A DNA stretch of 64,000 bases, from NCBI GenBank assembly GCA_036867785.1, contig CP145419.1, forward strand, positions 558,001 to 622,000, written 5' to 3'. The stretch is from Plasmodiophora brassicae. Its lineage: Eukaryota > Endomyxa: Phytomyxea > Phytomyxea > Plasmodiophorida. The position numbers were made by a program, and so were the translations under genes. Each line of letters opens with the position of its first letter. Positions within the stretch are counted from its first letter, which is position 1. Positions 10,787 through 20,701 of the stretch are shown here, in pieces. A model generated the notes under the pieces. It had not been told where the DNA came from and searched no databases. It saw nothing but the letters and a program-made list of their open reading frames with translations.

Positions 10787-11693
10787 TTAAAGGTTGACAA
10801 GCTCATCGCGAACGCCAGTGTCGGGATCCGCATACACCTGGTCGTTTACCGTTGTCGTTAAGTTCGTTTGGAATTGAAGAACGCATCCGTGTTGTCGATA
10901 GCGGCCATACAGGCCCGCGCTACAACGTCAATCTCCCAGAAGACATCGCGATCGTCAGAGCGCAAAGTTGTCGTCGATGGACTAACGATTGGGCAGCTCT
11001 TTTGTCGTTTGATGCACGAACTCCATCATATGCGAATACGCAGCCGAAACGTAGAGACATTGTCAGCCACTAGCTGTTCGTGATGACTCTTCAGGCTCTG
11101 GCGTATTCCTTGTGCGCAGAGAAGTCGTGTGACAGAGCGGCTGCGAACCCTCCAGATACATGGTTGACAAACGTGGTTGGCGTCTGCCACTGTTTACATG
11201 CTCTGCACCAGCCATCCGCCCGAGCCCAGATGGAAGACGCCAGAACCTGAAGACTCATAACGAACAAAAGGGTCGAGCTGGCCATGTCCGACATGCGGTC
11301 AGCCATGTGCCGGCAGCCAGATTGCCAGTACGCGGTAGGGTTTGAGTCCAGCGTGTTCTGCCTGTACCACATGCGCGACATACGAAACAAGTACGCTACA
11401 GCATCAGTGACATGTCGGTCTTACCGAAAGAGGTAGCGGGAGTGTCGAGTACATATTTCTCTGGAATTCGTGCAGCTTCCCGACGAACTTGGGGTAGATC
11501 CTTTGCTCCGCTGGTGCGCGTGACCCGACTGCTTGCTGAATCGTCAGATACTATTAGGCAATAACGATCCCGGAACGGCACCGCAGTGGAGATGCTCGAA
11601 CCCATTGCAGACGGGCGTCACATAAACCCGGAATTGGAGAATAATACCCGTGGCCGAGGCAGGCTCAACACCAGAGGAGACTGCCACGGCCAT
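10787..11693 (-). CDS. Hypothetical seven-exon protein (165 aa)
   Basis: Seven exons joined by introns of 77, 63, 54, 57, 69 and 89 bp sum to 498 nt with one open frame. The start reads MAVAVSSGVEPASATG. Recognisable coding pieces are RIYPKFVGKLHEFQRNM, LDPFVRYESSGSGVF, GSGGWLVQS and a clean C-terminus VYADPDTGVRDELVNL. I recognise no family; there is no signal peptide or membrane helix. The final intron is longer than usual and its donor is the least certain junction. It diverges from the ankyrin gene (11854) over 160 bp. Confidence 0.55.
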
Positions 11694-11853
11694 AAGGCGG
11701 CGACCCGCATGTGAATTGTGAACTGTGCTGAACGTCGCGACGGCTGGCAGGGCTATTTCCGGACCAACAAGCAATGGGCCCCATTCGACGCGCAGACCTT
11801 GGGCTCCCACGGCCCACCACCAGGTCATTGCGATCTCCTGTACTGGGTTGAGG

Positions 11854-13236
11854 ATGCGGTGGCCGGCGTCGTTGCTAGTCTTGCTATGGACTGTTGGATC
11901 GTGCGCCAGCCGTGACGTTGACGACGCTTTGGTGAGTCCGTTGATCTTCGCGGCATTGAACGGGGATGAAAAGGCGATTACCGACTTGCTGATTCTTGGC
12001 GCACCTGTCGACGCCAAGGACAACGAGGCGCTGATCATGGCTTGCACGGCAGGAGCCCGGAATGCCATCAAGGTGCTTGTACAACATAAAGCAGACGTAC
12101 GAGCTCGAGACTGTGAATGCCTGGTCCGGGCCGCAAGCACGCCGCACGTCGATGTCGTCAAGTACCTCGTAGAAGGATTACAGTTGCCGGTATCCGCCCA
12201 GTCTCACGAAGCACTCATTTCAGCCGTCGCGTCCAACCGCCTCGATATCGTTCTGTATCTCATCGACAATGGGGCCGATGTGAACGCACGTAACGGGTTG
12301 CCCTTGCGGGTTGCGTTGAAATCGACTTTGTTATTGAACATTGTTGAGGCGCTCCTGCAGGCGGGTGCTGACCTTAACGAAGAGACGTTGCTCTCGGGTG
12401 TCAAAGACCACAATGCGGACCTGGTCGCTCTCGCGCTTCACCATGGTGTGCCCGGTGGCTGCCGTAATGGCGTAGTCATGGACATCGCGTTTCAAGAGAA
12501 CGAAGCCATCGGGGATATGCTTGTCGATAATGTCGCTCCGACCGTCGTCTGGGGAGACCCGGTGTTCCTTGATAACATCCGATCACCTAACCACGCCATC
12601 CTCATCCGGATCCTGAAGCACAACAAAGTCTCCAGGGATGGTATAATACGGGCCATGGAATCGGCGGTCGCCAACGAAGACTCCGACCTGCTTCGTACGC
12701 TACTGACGAGTATCGAGGAAGGGATTCTGTTCGAAGTGTCCAGCCATGTGGTGCTCTCTGCGAATGACAAGGTGCTGCGCGGTTTGACGGTCAGAGGCCT
12801 CTCCAAGATTCTCTACGACCATCTTCTGGCGACGGTTATCGAGAAGGGCAAGAACGGAGATGCGCCGGAGCTGGTCAAAAGGTTGATCGCCTGTGAATCG
12901 GAACGATCCCCTGCCGAGCGTTGCGTCTCAGCGATACTGTGCTCTATCGACGTCATGCAAATGTTTAACCAAGGCGATGACGACGTTAACGTTGGTGCCC
13001 ATAGGGAGCCATCCGTTGCGGTGAGCCCAGAGCCCAGCGACGTCGATAACACTGAGGGGTCGAGTCAGATGCCATCCGCGACGGTGACTCGTACTCCTGC
13101 GCTAACCCGTCCGCTGCCTTCGCTAAGGGCGTCTTTGGAGCACCTTAGCGGTCATATTGAATTGCCGAAGCATATTGCACGTCGCAACAACCAGGGTCCA
13201 CGCGGCGGCAGCCCACCAGCCAAGAGACCCCGTTGA
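11854..13236 (+). CDS. Predicted secreted ankyrin-repeat protein
   Basis: A single-exon frame of 460 aa. The start MRWPASLLVLLWTVGSCAS is a textbook signal peptide with a likely cleavage site after CAS. Ankyrin-type helix pairs follow over residues about 30-230: PLIFAALNGDEKAI, EALIMACTAGARNAI, EALISAVASNRLDIVLYLI with DNGADVNARNG, and LLQAGADLNEET. The middle repeats are degenerate. The C-terminal 80 residues are Ser/Pro-rich and end with a basic patch (AKRPR). The ORF is open upstream to 11725, but the ATG at 11854 begins exactly at the signal peptide. Secreted ankyrin proteins often act in host or prey interactions; that role here is inference. No transmembrane anchor is seen. Confidence 0.75.
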   Translation: MRWPASLLVLLWTVGSCASRDVDDALVSPLIFAALNGDEKAITDLLILGAPVDAKDNEALIMACTAGARNAIKVLVQHKADVRARDCECLVRAASTPHVDVVKYLVEGLQLPVSAQSHEALISAVASNRLDIVLYLIDNGADVNARNGLPLRVALKSTLLLNIVEALLQAGADLNEETLLSGVKDHNADLVALALHHGVPGGCRNGVVMDIAFQENEAIGDMLVDNVAPTVVWGDPVFLDNIRSPNHAILIRILKHNKVSRDGIIRAMESAVANEDSDLLRTLLTSIEEGILFEVSSHVVLSANDKVLRGLTVRGLSKILYDHLLATVIEKGKNGDAPELVKRLIACESERSPAERCVSAILCSIDVMQMFNQGDDDVNVGAHREPSVAVSPEPSDVDNTEGSSQMPSATVTRTPALTRPLPSLRASLEHLSGHIELPKHIARRNNQGPRGGSPPAKRPR

Positions 13237-13319
13237 TACGTCTTAAAACGGTTGCCTGTGTGGCATCACGTGGACACTGTCGGAAGAATTGGACCGATGT
13301 TCAACTGCTGAATTTGCCG

Positions 13320-13864
13320 ATGAATTTCCCGATCACAACAATACAATTCACAATTGTTCCGCGACTCCATAGCTTATGTACGTTGCTAGTTGTCAACGGC
13401 ACGACCGAGGTTGCTGGCAACTTCGACCGTACGTACTGGCGATTCCGTCGTTCTCCAAGTCCCGTTGACGTGCATTCTGGGGACACGCTGCTGGTTTATG
13501 GCTCTGTCTATGAAGGCCAGCGGCGGCGAACCTCGCAGGCATCCCGCCAACAGCTCGCGACCGCAGCATGCACACCTGCCATCAATCCAGGTTTACGAGG
13601 CCTTTGTCAGAAATTGCTCGAATTAAAGAATCGGTCGCCTGAAACCTGGACCGAAAGTGCAAAGCCGAACTAAGTGTTAAGACACCGGAAGCCGTAATCG
13701 AGCAGCTCATGAAAAGTCGTCCGCCAACAGAAGTTGACTGGGGCGTCGGTCAAGCCAACCAGGACCAACCGGGAAATTCAATCGATTCGCTAGACGTCGT
13801 CGACGACGAGGCTCTGCGCACCCTGCCGGTACTGAAGGCGACTAGCGCGCCGATACCTATGTAG
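13320..13864 (+). CDS. Hypothetical protein, possible carbohydrate-binding (CBM20-like) N-terminus
   Basis: Coding signal is clear at both ends but the splicing is only partly resolved. From ATG 13320 the frame reads beta-rich sequence (FTIVPRLHSLCTLLVVN, then GDTLLVYGSVYE), vaguely like a starch-binding CBM20 fold. A downstream exon reads CKAELSVKTPEAVIEQLM and then an acidic tail to TAG at 13862. A 67-bp intron at about 13596-13662 joins HLPSIQ to CKAEL in frame. At least one more small intron is needed around 13490-13540. Another possibility is a decayed gene. Function unknown. Confidence 0.4.
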
Positions 13865-13990
13865 GAACTCGAAAACGGGAACACCACCCGCCGGGTGGAT
13901 TGAGACAGGCATGCCCGCCCCGTTGTCATTGCGATAATAACAATACCGACTGACGAACGTGTATTTATCGAAACTTCATAACACCTCTGT

Positions 13991-15292
13991 TCAGGCAGCC
14001 GTCTCCGGCTCCTGCTTGACATCCTGCGCGGCGGCTGCCTCCTCCATCTTCAATTTGAAGAAGTTGTCAACCGCTCCGGGGATCGCCTGGTCAATCTCCA
14101 TGAGCTTGGTCATGATCTCGGCGATCCTCGGGTCCTTCTCGGCCGCCTTCGACAGGAGTGACTCCTCGTCGGTCGTGACCTTGCCGTCTTGCAGCACGTC
14201 CTTGACGTCGTCGATGATGTGGCCGTTCTTACGCATGGCCTCGACGAGCTCGTTCATCAGCTCATCAATCTGGGCGTACGACATAACTTCGGCCTCCTGC
14301 GCGACAATCTTCTCGATGACACCCGGGTGAGCAGTCTGGAACGCGTTCAGACGCTCCAGCTGCGCGATCAGAGCCGGGTTGGTCTCAATCTTCGAGGCAA
14401 TGGACGTCTGCTCCTTGTCATCGATCTCGCCGTCGGCGGCCGCGACCTGCATCTCCTCCGCAAGGCCCTTCTGCTTCTCGACTTCGACGCTGACGCTCTG
14501 CAGGAGCTCTTCACCCTCCGCCAGGACGGCATCGGACTCCTCCTGCTTGATGATTCCCTGGTCGACAGCGGCCGCTTCCTTCTCCTGGATGAACCGTTCG
14601 ATGAGCTCAGGGTCCTGCTCCATGATCTTCTCGATCTCGGCAGCAGCCTCCGGGTTCGCCAAAGCGTCGTTGGCGAGGATGTCGCGCTCGTTCTCGTCGA
14701 GCTTGCCGTCCTCGAGGAACTTCGCCGTCTTCTCAGCGAACGCCGGGTTCGCCGCCAGCTTGCTCGTCAGGCTGTCGAACTTCTCCTTCAGATCCTCGGT
14801 CTGGGCGCCAGCGTACAGGCTGGCGAACGCCTCGAACACACTCTCAACGACATTCGGGTGCTCCTTCTGGAACGCCTGCAAGGCGTCGACCTTGGCGCGC
14901 AGGTCAGGGTACTGCTCAAGCTTCGCGTCCAGGACCTTCTGCTCCTTCTCGTCGATCTCGCCGTCCTCTAGAATGGCGCCCATCAAGCCCTCCATCCCGT
15001 CCTTGCCGTTGACGGCGTTGCCGAGATCTTCAATCAGCGCCTGCGCCTGCTGGATCTCAGCAATCTTCCCCTGCATGGCCGGGTCGGACAGCTGCTTCTC
15101 CAGCGACGCAACGTCGAAGTTGTCGACATCAGGCATCGCCTGCTTCGCGAACACCGGCGCCTGGACGGCGGCGGCATCCTTGCTGGCCATGGTGTTGGAC
15201 ACCAGATCGGTGGCAGGCGCCTCAACGCTAACGCGCGCCATGCCGACGGCGGCCAGCGCCGTGCCAGCGAGAACCTTCAGCGTGAACTTCAT
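13991..15292 (-). CDS. Secreted acidic repeat protein with four EF-hand-like loops
   Basis: A single exon of 433 aa. It starts MKFTLKVLAGTALAAVGMA, a signal peptide, chosen over the ORF's longer non-hydrophobic extension. The mature part is strongly acidic and almost all helical. It has four related units, each opening with an Asp/Gly loop: EDGEIDEKEQ, EDGKLDENER, ADGEIDDKEQ and QDGKVTTDEE. A helix follows, with a shared ending of the type AFQKEHPNVVE or AFQTAHPGVIE in units 1 and 3. The loops look like shortened calcium-binding EF-hand loops, but a canonical 12-residue ligand pattern is not complete. No membrane segment follows the signal peptide. I infer an extracellular or vesicular calcium-responsive or structural protein; the family is not recognised. 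Confidence 0.78.
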   Translation of the reverse strand: MKFTLKVLAGTALAAVGMARVSVEAPATDLVSNTMASKDAAAVQAPVFAKQAMPDVDNFDVASLEKQLSDPAMQGKIAEIQQAQALIEDLGNAVNGKDGMEGLMGAILEDGEIDEKEQKVLDAKLEQYPDLRAKVDALQAFQKEHPNVVESVFEAFASLYAGAQTEDLKEKFDSLTSKLAANPAFAEKTAKFLEDGKLDENERDILANDALANPEAAAEIEKIMEQDPELIERFIQEKEAAAVDQGIIKQEESDAVLAEGEELLQSVSVEVEKQKGLAEEMQVAAADGEIDDKEQTSIASKIETNPALIAQLERLNAFQTAHPGVIEKIVAQEAEVMSYAQIDELMNELVEAMRKNGHIIDDVKDVLQDGKVTTDEESLLSKAAEKDPRIAEIMTKLMEIDQAIPGAVDNFFKLKMEEAAAAQDVKQEPETAA

Positions 15293-15819
15293 GTCGAACG
15301 AGCGGTGTGCGTGCCTGCGTGTGTCTGCGAGTGGGATCGAGCGCGACGTGAGAGCGGACGAAGCGTTTTCGGAATGAAGCTGCACGCAGCGGCCCTCTCG
15401 GACATGGGCCGACCGACCACCAGTGATCCCAAAAATAGCAACGCGGCGCAGCCCATCCTCCCGTGCCCGTCCCGGAAAAAGGGCCGCTTCGCGACCGAAT
15501 CCGAGGTCGGACAGCCACGGAAAGTTCCCTCTAAATCCGGGTCGGAGACTCTTCCTTGACCGCTTGGGAAGGAGGTCAGCGTCGCTTCCCCGAATTTAGC
15601 AAGCAGCCGCGTTGGATTTAGGAATTGGCGACGGCCCGCATCAGTGATTCAAGGCCTATCCAGTGTGGGCCGCAGGAGGGAATGGCCACCGCGCCAGCCG
15701 GTCCCGTCGTGGCCATGAATTGGTTCATGAAAATCGCTTTGGCTTCTGCCGGGCCGACGGACTTTACAAGTGTGTGCCAATAAACAACGCGACCAGCCGG
15801 ATCGTGCCTTTGAAGAAGA
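15293..15819. other. Divergent promoter region
   Basis: This 527-bp interval separates the secreted repeat protein (minus) and the sulfurtransferase (plus). Small ORFs on both strands have no domain. A C/A-rich run lies around 15460-15480. Confidence 0.45.
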
Positions 15820-16907
15820 ATGTTGGGCGCCGCGCTAGCACGACGGGCAACCACCGGGTGTCGCCAGCTGTCGTTGCTATCGTCGGCTGCCGACGGGCCT
15901 GCTGGTGCCTACCTGGATGCGTCGTGGCACATGCCCGGATCGGGCCGGGACGCCCGAGCCGAGTTCACGGCGTGCCGCATTCCCGGGTATTGTATTGTAC
16001 AGCCCCATGAAAACGTACGGGCGATGGTTACGAGGCGGTCGCCTGACCATCGGTTCCCAGGGCAACGTTCTTCGACATCGACGAGATCAGTGATACGACG
16101 AACCCGTTGCCGCATATGCTGCCGAATGCCGGCCAGATGGACGACGCATTGGATTCCGCTGGTGTCGTCGATGACGAGACAGAGATCACTGTATACGACA
16201 ACGCTGGCATGCTGAGCAGTTCCAGGGCGTGGTACACGTTAACCGCATTGGGCGTTGCCAATCCCGTTCGCATACTGGATGGTGGGCTCGCGCTGTGGCG
16301 AGCCCTGGGACGCCCTGTGGAATCCGGCGACGCGTCCGTGCCTGGGAGGCCCAGTGTCGGGAAGCGTTCGCCGTGTCGTCTTCGTCGAGAGCTTGTCCGA
16401 ACCCTGGACGACATGAAGGCGAACCTTGTGACGCGGGAGGCGCAGGTTGTCGACGCGAGGCCGGCGGCGAGGTTTCTGGGACAGCTGAAAGAGCCGCGAC
16501 CTGGACTGTGCTCCGGGCACATCCCTGGATCGCTGAACGTGCCGTGGACCACGATACTCGACAGCAGCAACGGTGCCGCTGTCTTCAAGCCTGCGGAAGG
16601 CATCGCGAAGACGTAAGGCACGCCTGTAGGACCCAGCGTCGGCCGTCCGTCATTGTTACGGGATTCCATACGTAGGTTCGAAGACGCTGGCGTACGGCTG
16701 GACGGCGACAGGGGAATCATCTTGACGTGCGGCAGCGGCGTGACGGCTTCGGTGCTGATGGCCGGACTCGTCGTTGCTGGCGTCGAACTGGAACGGCTTT
16801 CGCTGTACGATGGGTCCTGGTCAGAATGGGTAACCGCCGTCTCTACCGGAAAGGTCACTGGGGACGTCCTAACATCACGGTTGGGTGACAGGGTGACCCG
16901 ACGTTGA
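15820..16907 (+). CDS. MPST: 3-mercaptopyruvate/thiosulfate sulfurtransferase, two rhodanese domains
   Basis: Three exons (15820-15986, 16061-16612, 16676-16907) give 316 aa. The N-terminus (MLGAALARRATTGCRQL) looks like a mitochondrial presequence. Domain 1 contains YLDASWHMPGSGRDARAEF, IPGATFFDIDEISD and NPLPHMLP. Domain 2 contains VVDARPAARF and the active-site loop TCGSGVTAS with the catalytic Cys, followed by LYDGSWSEW. The enzyme transfers sulfane sulfur from 3-mercaptopyruvate or thiosulfate to thiols or cyanide; the CGSGVTA loop favours mercaptopyruvate, by family knowledge. All key residues are present. Start chosen as the ATG that gives the presequence. Confidence 0.93.
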
Positions 16908-17129
16908 GACTGCCGATCATCGATCCTTGCGGCAACGGGTTCTGCTCGTAATCGTGCTGGCAAACGACGGTGAGATGTCATATAAAGGGTCTTGTAAATG
17001 ATTTCGACCAACAGGGTCCCGTTTATTCCGCGAACGTGGTTGAAGGAAAATGGTAGAAGAGGTCTCCAGTGTCGTATGTGTGGCAAGATGACGACGATGA
17101 TGTGGATGGTCATTTGCACGGCCGAATTG

Positions 17130-17698
17130 TCACTCGCCGATCGCCAAGGCCTTCTCGCGGATGAAGGCAGACATGAACGACTTGTTGATCGATTTCTGCT
17201 GGGCGGGCGTTAAGTTCTTGAACCCGGCTATACGTCCCTTGCAATTCGCCGACCCGCACATGCAGTCGAACGGCGACGCCATGTCCCACTCGGTCGTGTT
17301 GTAGTCGAACGTGATCGGCTCGCCCTTCTTGACGTCGCGGATCGTGACGATCTCGACGAGGCCGTAGAAGACGCGCGCCATGCAATTCGGGTCGCAGGAA
17401 TGGTTGCAGAAGATGAGCGGCCCGGAGCAGAGCATGTGCTGGTTGTCATCCAGCTGCAACGTGTACTTGTCCGGTTTCGACTTGACGGCGCCGACTTCCT
17501 CGAAGACGGTCGTGCCCGTCTTCAGCGGACCTGCACACCGCCTGAGCACGCGGTACGCTGCCCGATCCGTGCCGATTACTTACCCTCAGCGACGACGAAC
17601 TTGCCCGAACCATCGTGCTGGAACGTGAACAGAACGGGCTGGCTCTGCTTGCCCTCGATCATGGTGTTCGGCGAGTCAACGATCGCGCTGGACGACAT
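17130..17698 (-). CDS. Small SET-domain protein (putative lysine methyltransferase)
   Basis: Two exons (17584-17698 and 17130-17530) with a 53-bp intron give 171 aa. The SET core is visible: FVVAEGPLKTGTTVFEE, LIFCNHSCDPNCMARVF with the NHSCDPN pseudoknot motif, KKGEPITFDYNTTEWDM with the conserved Tyr, and a Cys-rich post-SET piece (CMCGSANCKG). The usual first SET segment is short, so the protein is close to a minimal SET fold, similar to small fungal and protist SET proteins. The target (histone or other protein) cannot be told. No extra targeting domain is seen. Confidence 0.85.
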
Positions 17699-18077
17699 GA
17701 CGGCTTCGTTTGGTCTTCAATCGTTAACACGTCCTATAGGTGCCGTTTGCGAATAGAGCGCCCATCCGGCCGCAGGTCAGGCGACACCAGCCAGCATGAC
17801 CGCACAGCTAGACGTGACGGTTAGTAGGGTCGATACGGCGACGGGTTAGACGCGTTCGAGACGTGGCTGCCGTGTGCCTTGAAAACCACTGCTCCAATCC
17901 GAATTCCGAGGTCGGACGACCTGTACCACGTGGCGCTAGTCACACCAGTGCTGCGCGTTCAGTGCCATCAGATCGACTAGGGCCACGAAGCCGATCCGGC
18001 GTCGCCGCCTGCCCGGTGACGACTGAAAAGATGGAGCAATGAGGAGCGCCGGCAGAGAAGAGCGATGAGCGAATGGT
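17699..18077. other. Intergenic stretch, nothing identified
   Basis: 379 bp between two minus-strand genes, presumably holding the SET gene promoter. No ORF with a domain and no clear repeat is seen. Confidence 0.45.
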
Positions 18078-18862
18078 TTAATAGTCAAGAACATACGGGG
18101 CAATGGCGATGGCCCGACCCGTCATGGTCTTAATCGAGTCCCATCGGTGCCAGAAGCCCGCGCTAGAAAGGTACCCTACACCAGTGGGCGCATCGTCAGC
18201 CTCCAGGGGCTGAACAACAGGAGTGGCCGATACCTTCTTGCGGATCCAGCGGGTCCCCAACGTCCTCCGCGGCAAACCCTCTTGCAACCTGCTCGACGTC
18301 CTCAAGGTCCACAGTGGTAACGGGGCACGGCACATGCGACGGATCGACGCTGGGTTCGACCGTGTTCGGGTCCACCGTCAGCGCCGGTAGTCTGTCGTCG
18401 TACGCCAGGCACGACGCAACGTCCTTGCCGTTCGTCAGTCGGATTTGTTTCGGTAGCCTCCGGACGGTGTCAGCCTCGCCTTCGAACTTGACAACGTAAT
18501 ACCCCTGTCACAGCGTGCCGTTAGGCAAATGGACTCAACGGAATCGCGAATACAGCACGCACGTCTTCGTCGACCCGTTGCAGGACACACGCGTGATACG
18601 ACAGTGCCCACTGCCTCCTCAACCCGCCCCATTCGTTATTCCACAGAGCGAGCGAGAGCGTTTCCGGGCGCGGCGCCGGCGCCGTCGACGGCGTCACGCG
18701 GCGCAGGCGCCCGAGGTCCACGTTCACCTGGCGGAGGTTCTGCGCCAGGTCGCGCAGGACGACGTCCGGGCGCACGCCGACGACCTCGCAGATCGTGACG
18801 ACGGTCGACCCCGACGACGACGTCGCGCTGTATCCGACCAGGTCGCCGGCGACGATCGACAT
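18078..18862 (-). CDS. Hypothetical protein (222 aa)
   Basis: Three exons with two 58-bp introns sum to 669 nt in one frame. The start is MSIVAGDLVGYSATSSSG. Middle pieces include GYYVVKFEGEADTVRRL and LTNGKDVASCLAYDD; the end is WHRWDSIKTMTGRAIAIAPY. The first 60 residues have a beta-rich look that might be a small SH3- or Tudor-like fold, but this is a guess. No signal peptide or membrane helix. The family is not recognised. Confidence 0.6.
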
Positions 18863-19000
18863 CGAACCACCGCCCGGCGCGCGCAAAACGCGCGGCACGG
18901 CGGCCCCCGTGTCGGCACTCGGGCCGGCCAGACAGCTGACGGTACGGTAGCCAGCAGGGGCAGCTGTCGAGTTTATATGCTATCCGACTGGCACATGGTG

Positions 19001-19639
19001 CTACCCCCATTCGTTGTTCAGGAACCCGTTGCAGAAGTCGATATCGGCGAAGGACCGGGGATGGGCGCTGGCCAGCAGGCCGTTGATGTCGTCGGGGGTC
19101 CCGGGGAACTCGATGGGTGGCAACGGGGGCTGCATGATGTCGTGGAGGAGCAGCGGGTCAGCGGGGGGCACGAAGCCGAATCCGATATCCTCGGGGCAGT
19201 GGTCGTTGTCGCCTAGGCTGCAGCGCCCGATGGTGATGGTGGAATCGTCGCCAACGACGGGTTCCGATTCAATGTTGTCGTTGGCGGATGTTGGCGCGGA
19301 GCCGGGCCAGACGTCATCGGGAGCAAGAAAATCGTCGAATCCATCGTCACGGTTGCCCTGGGCTTCTACCAGGACCTCGTCGCCGTCAGGACCAACGATG
19401 TCGGATTCGACGAGGCAGGGGACGCCTAGATGAATGCAATTTCGGCAGGGGCGCGCTATTGTGCACTGCTTGCCGTCTGCCTTGCACTGGATGCAGTCAG
19501 ATTGGCGAATGCGCTCGATGCATTCCACGCCAGCTGCGACACAGGGATCGCAGGGTTTGGTGTCGGTGCAACCCCTGCGCTGCCGAGCGCAGCGTTCGCA
19601 GGCGACACTCGTGATCACCCTCCTCCTTGGCCGTGTCAT
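19001..19639 (-). CDS. Putative regulator with two tandem Zn2Cys6 clusters
   Basis: A single exon of 212 aa from ATG 19639. Two consecutive fungal-type binuclear cluster motifs are present, both with the spacing C-x2-C-x6-C-x5-C-x2-C-x6-C. The first begins CERCARQRRGC and the second CIQCKADGKQC. The remaining 130 residues are acidic and proline-rich (for example FDDFLAPDDVWPG), as in an activation domain, and end LNNEWG. Zn2Cys6 proteins are mostly fungal transcription factors, with scattered cases in amoebae and other protists. The duplicated cluster is unusual. The frame is open upstream to 19960, but that part overlaps a repeat-derived region, so I chose the ATG right before the first cluster. 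Confidence 0.78.
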   Translation of the reverse strand: MTRPRRRVITSVACERCARQRRGCTDTKPCDPCVAAGVECIERIRQSDCIQCKADGKQCTIARPCRNCIHLGVPCLVESDIVGPDGDEVLVEAQGNRDDGFDDFLAPDDVWPGSAPTSANDNIESEPVVGDDSTITIGRCSLGDNDHCPEDIGFGFVPPADPLLLHDIMQPPLPPIEFPGTPDDINGLLASAHPRSFADIDFCNGFLNNEWG

Positions 19640-19700
19640 CACACAACCAAGACGTGACAACGATCCACGAACGTAACAGGACCCGAACGGTGATCGGACG
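19638..19700. repeat. Dispersed repeat copy 1, upstream of the Zn2Cys6 gene
   Basis: About 60 bp here match 20702-20762 at roughly 80 percent by eye (shared core CGATCCACGAA). The second copy lies just 3' of the decayed gypsy integrase, so this piece is probably retroelement-derived and now overlaps the 5' region of the Zn2Cys6 gene. Confidence 0.7.
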
Positions 19701-20136
19701 ACAGTGGCAAGATTGTAGAAATTCTCCGACTGTGGAGTTCTCCGAACCGAAATCACTCGGACTGTATTCCCCATCCCAGTGACCTCCCCTATCGGACATC
19801 CATCGTCCGACACGTAGCCTTTGTGGATCCGGAACCCTCGTGCCTCGGGAGCCTCGGAAGCCACATGTACGGAACGACAGGGAATGAACAGGTATTCCGC
19901 CCTCGCTCTACACTGCCTTTTCCCGAGCTCATGACCTGGATGGAGGACGATATAAACCATGCTGTGCTTCCGATGGCGATCAGCACTTTACTGGGGAACC
20001 TGTTTACACACCTAGCGGAAGATTAAACGCCTGGAGAAACGTCAAGGGCCACGACAGTCTCGGATACGAGGACAGACACGCGGGTGGCGGTTCAAGACGT
20101 AGTCGGAGCTTCATGTCATGATTGTAAGCTAATCGA
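19701..20136. other. Intergenic region between the Zn2Cys6 gene and a retroelement fragment
   Basis: No domain-bearing ORF. It may include promoter sequence for the minus-strand regulator and decayed retroelement sequence. Confidence 0.45.
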
Positions 20137-20647
20137 TTGATGAGTCGTCGACGTGATGCGCAGCATCCTGAACGAGAGCCGCGACTGGATATTCACAACT
20201 GGCCTTACCTGTGGCCCGTCGTTCAACACGCGATTAACCACACATCCAGCAAGCGACTAACTTGGAAGGCGCCGTTCACTGTAATGGTCGCGAAGCGAAC
20301 CGAAAGCCCTCTGGATCACATTTTGAATCCTGATACGCGCAAGTGGTGCCCGGTTAGCTCGGACAGTGTTGCCAAGCGTAGAGGAGCTGAAGGCTGGTCT
20401 TGACGTTCTACACAAGCAAGTGGGTTACGCCGAAAACAATCAGCATGAGTGGAATCGGAGAGGACATCAGCACCTCGAGGACTCCTTCATCGCTGGTGAC
20501 TGTGTGCTGTGTGCTCGACCTGGTCAAGGTCCAAGACTAAGAGGCAAGCTGATACCGCGTTGTAAAGGCCCGTTTCGTGTGGTGCGCCGCATCAACGAGC
20601 AGGCGCACATCGTACATGATCCGGTTGAAGGCAAGGAGTTCGATTAG
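20137..20647 (+). pseudogene. Ty3/gypsy-type integrase C-terminal fragment
   Basis: Two overlapping frames (20137-20403 and 20366-20647) together read as the end of a gypsy-class pol. The pieces are the integrase segment YLWPVVQHAINHTSSKRLTW with FTVMVAKR, then a helix, then DCVLCARPGQGPRLRGKL followed by GPFRVVRRINEQAHIVHDP, the typical integrase C-terminal beta-barrel. A frameshift near 20370-20385 separates them, and nothing of protease, reverse transcriptase or RNase H remains. It is a dead remnant. Confidence 0.82.
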
Positions 20648-20701
20648 ACCACACGCAGCGCATCAGACGATATGCAGACTGCTTGACGACGTCTCACGGT
20701 C

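Noticed and set aside
11544-12161. 205-codon minus-strand ORF overlapping the ankyrin gene start
   Set aside because: Only its last part (MAVAVSSGV...) is used, as exon 1 of the 165-residue protein; the rest is antisense to the ankyrin exon.
14189-15377. Plus-strand ORFs of 260 and 332 codons
   Set aside because: Antisense shadows of the secreted repeat protein; Leu- or Ser-rich translation is typical of complementing acidic helices.
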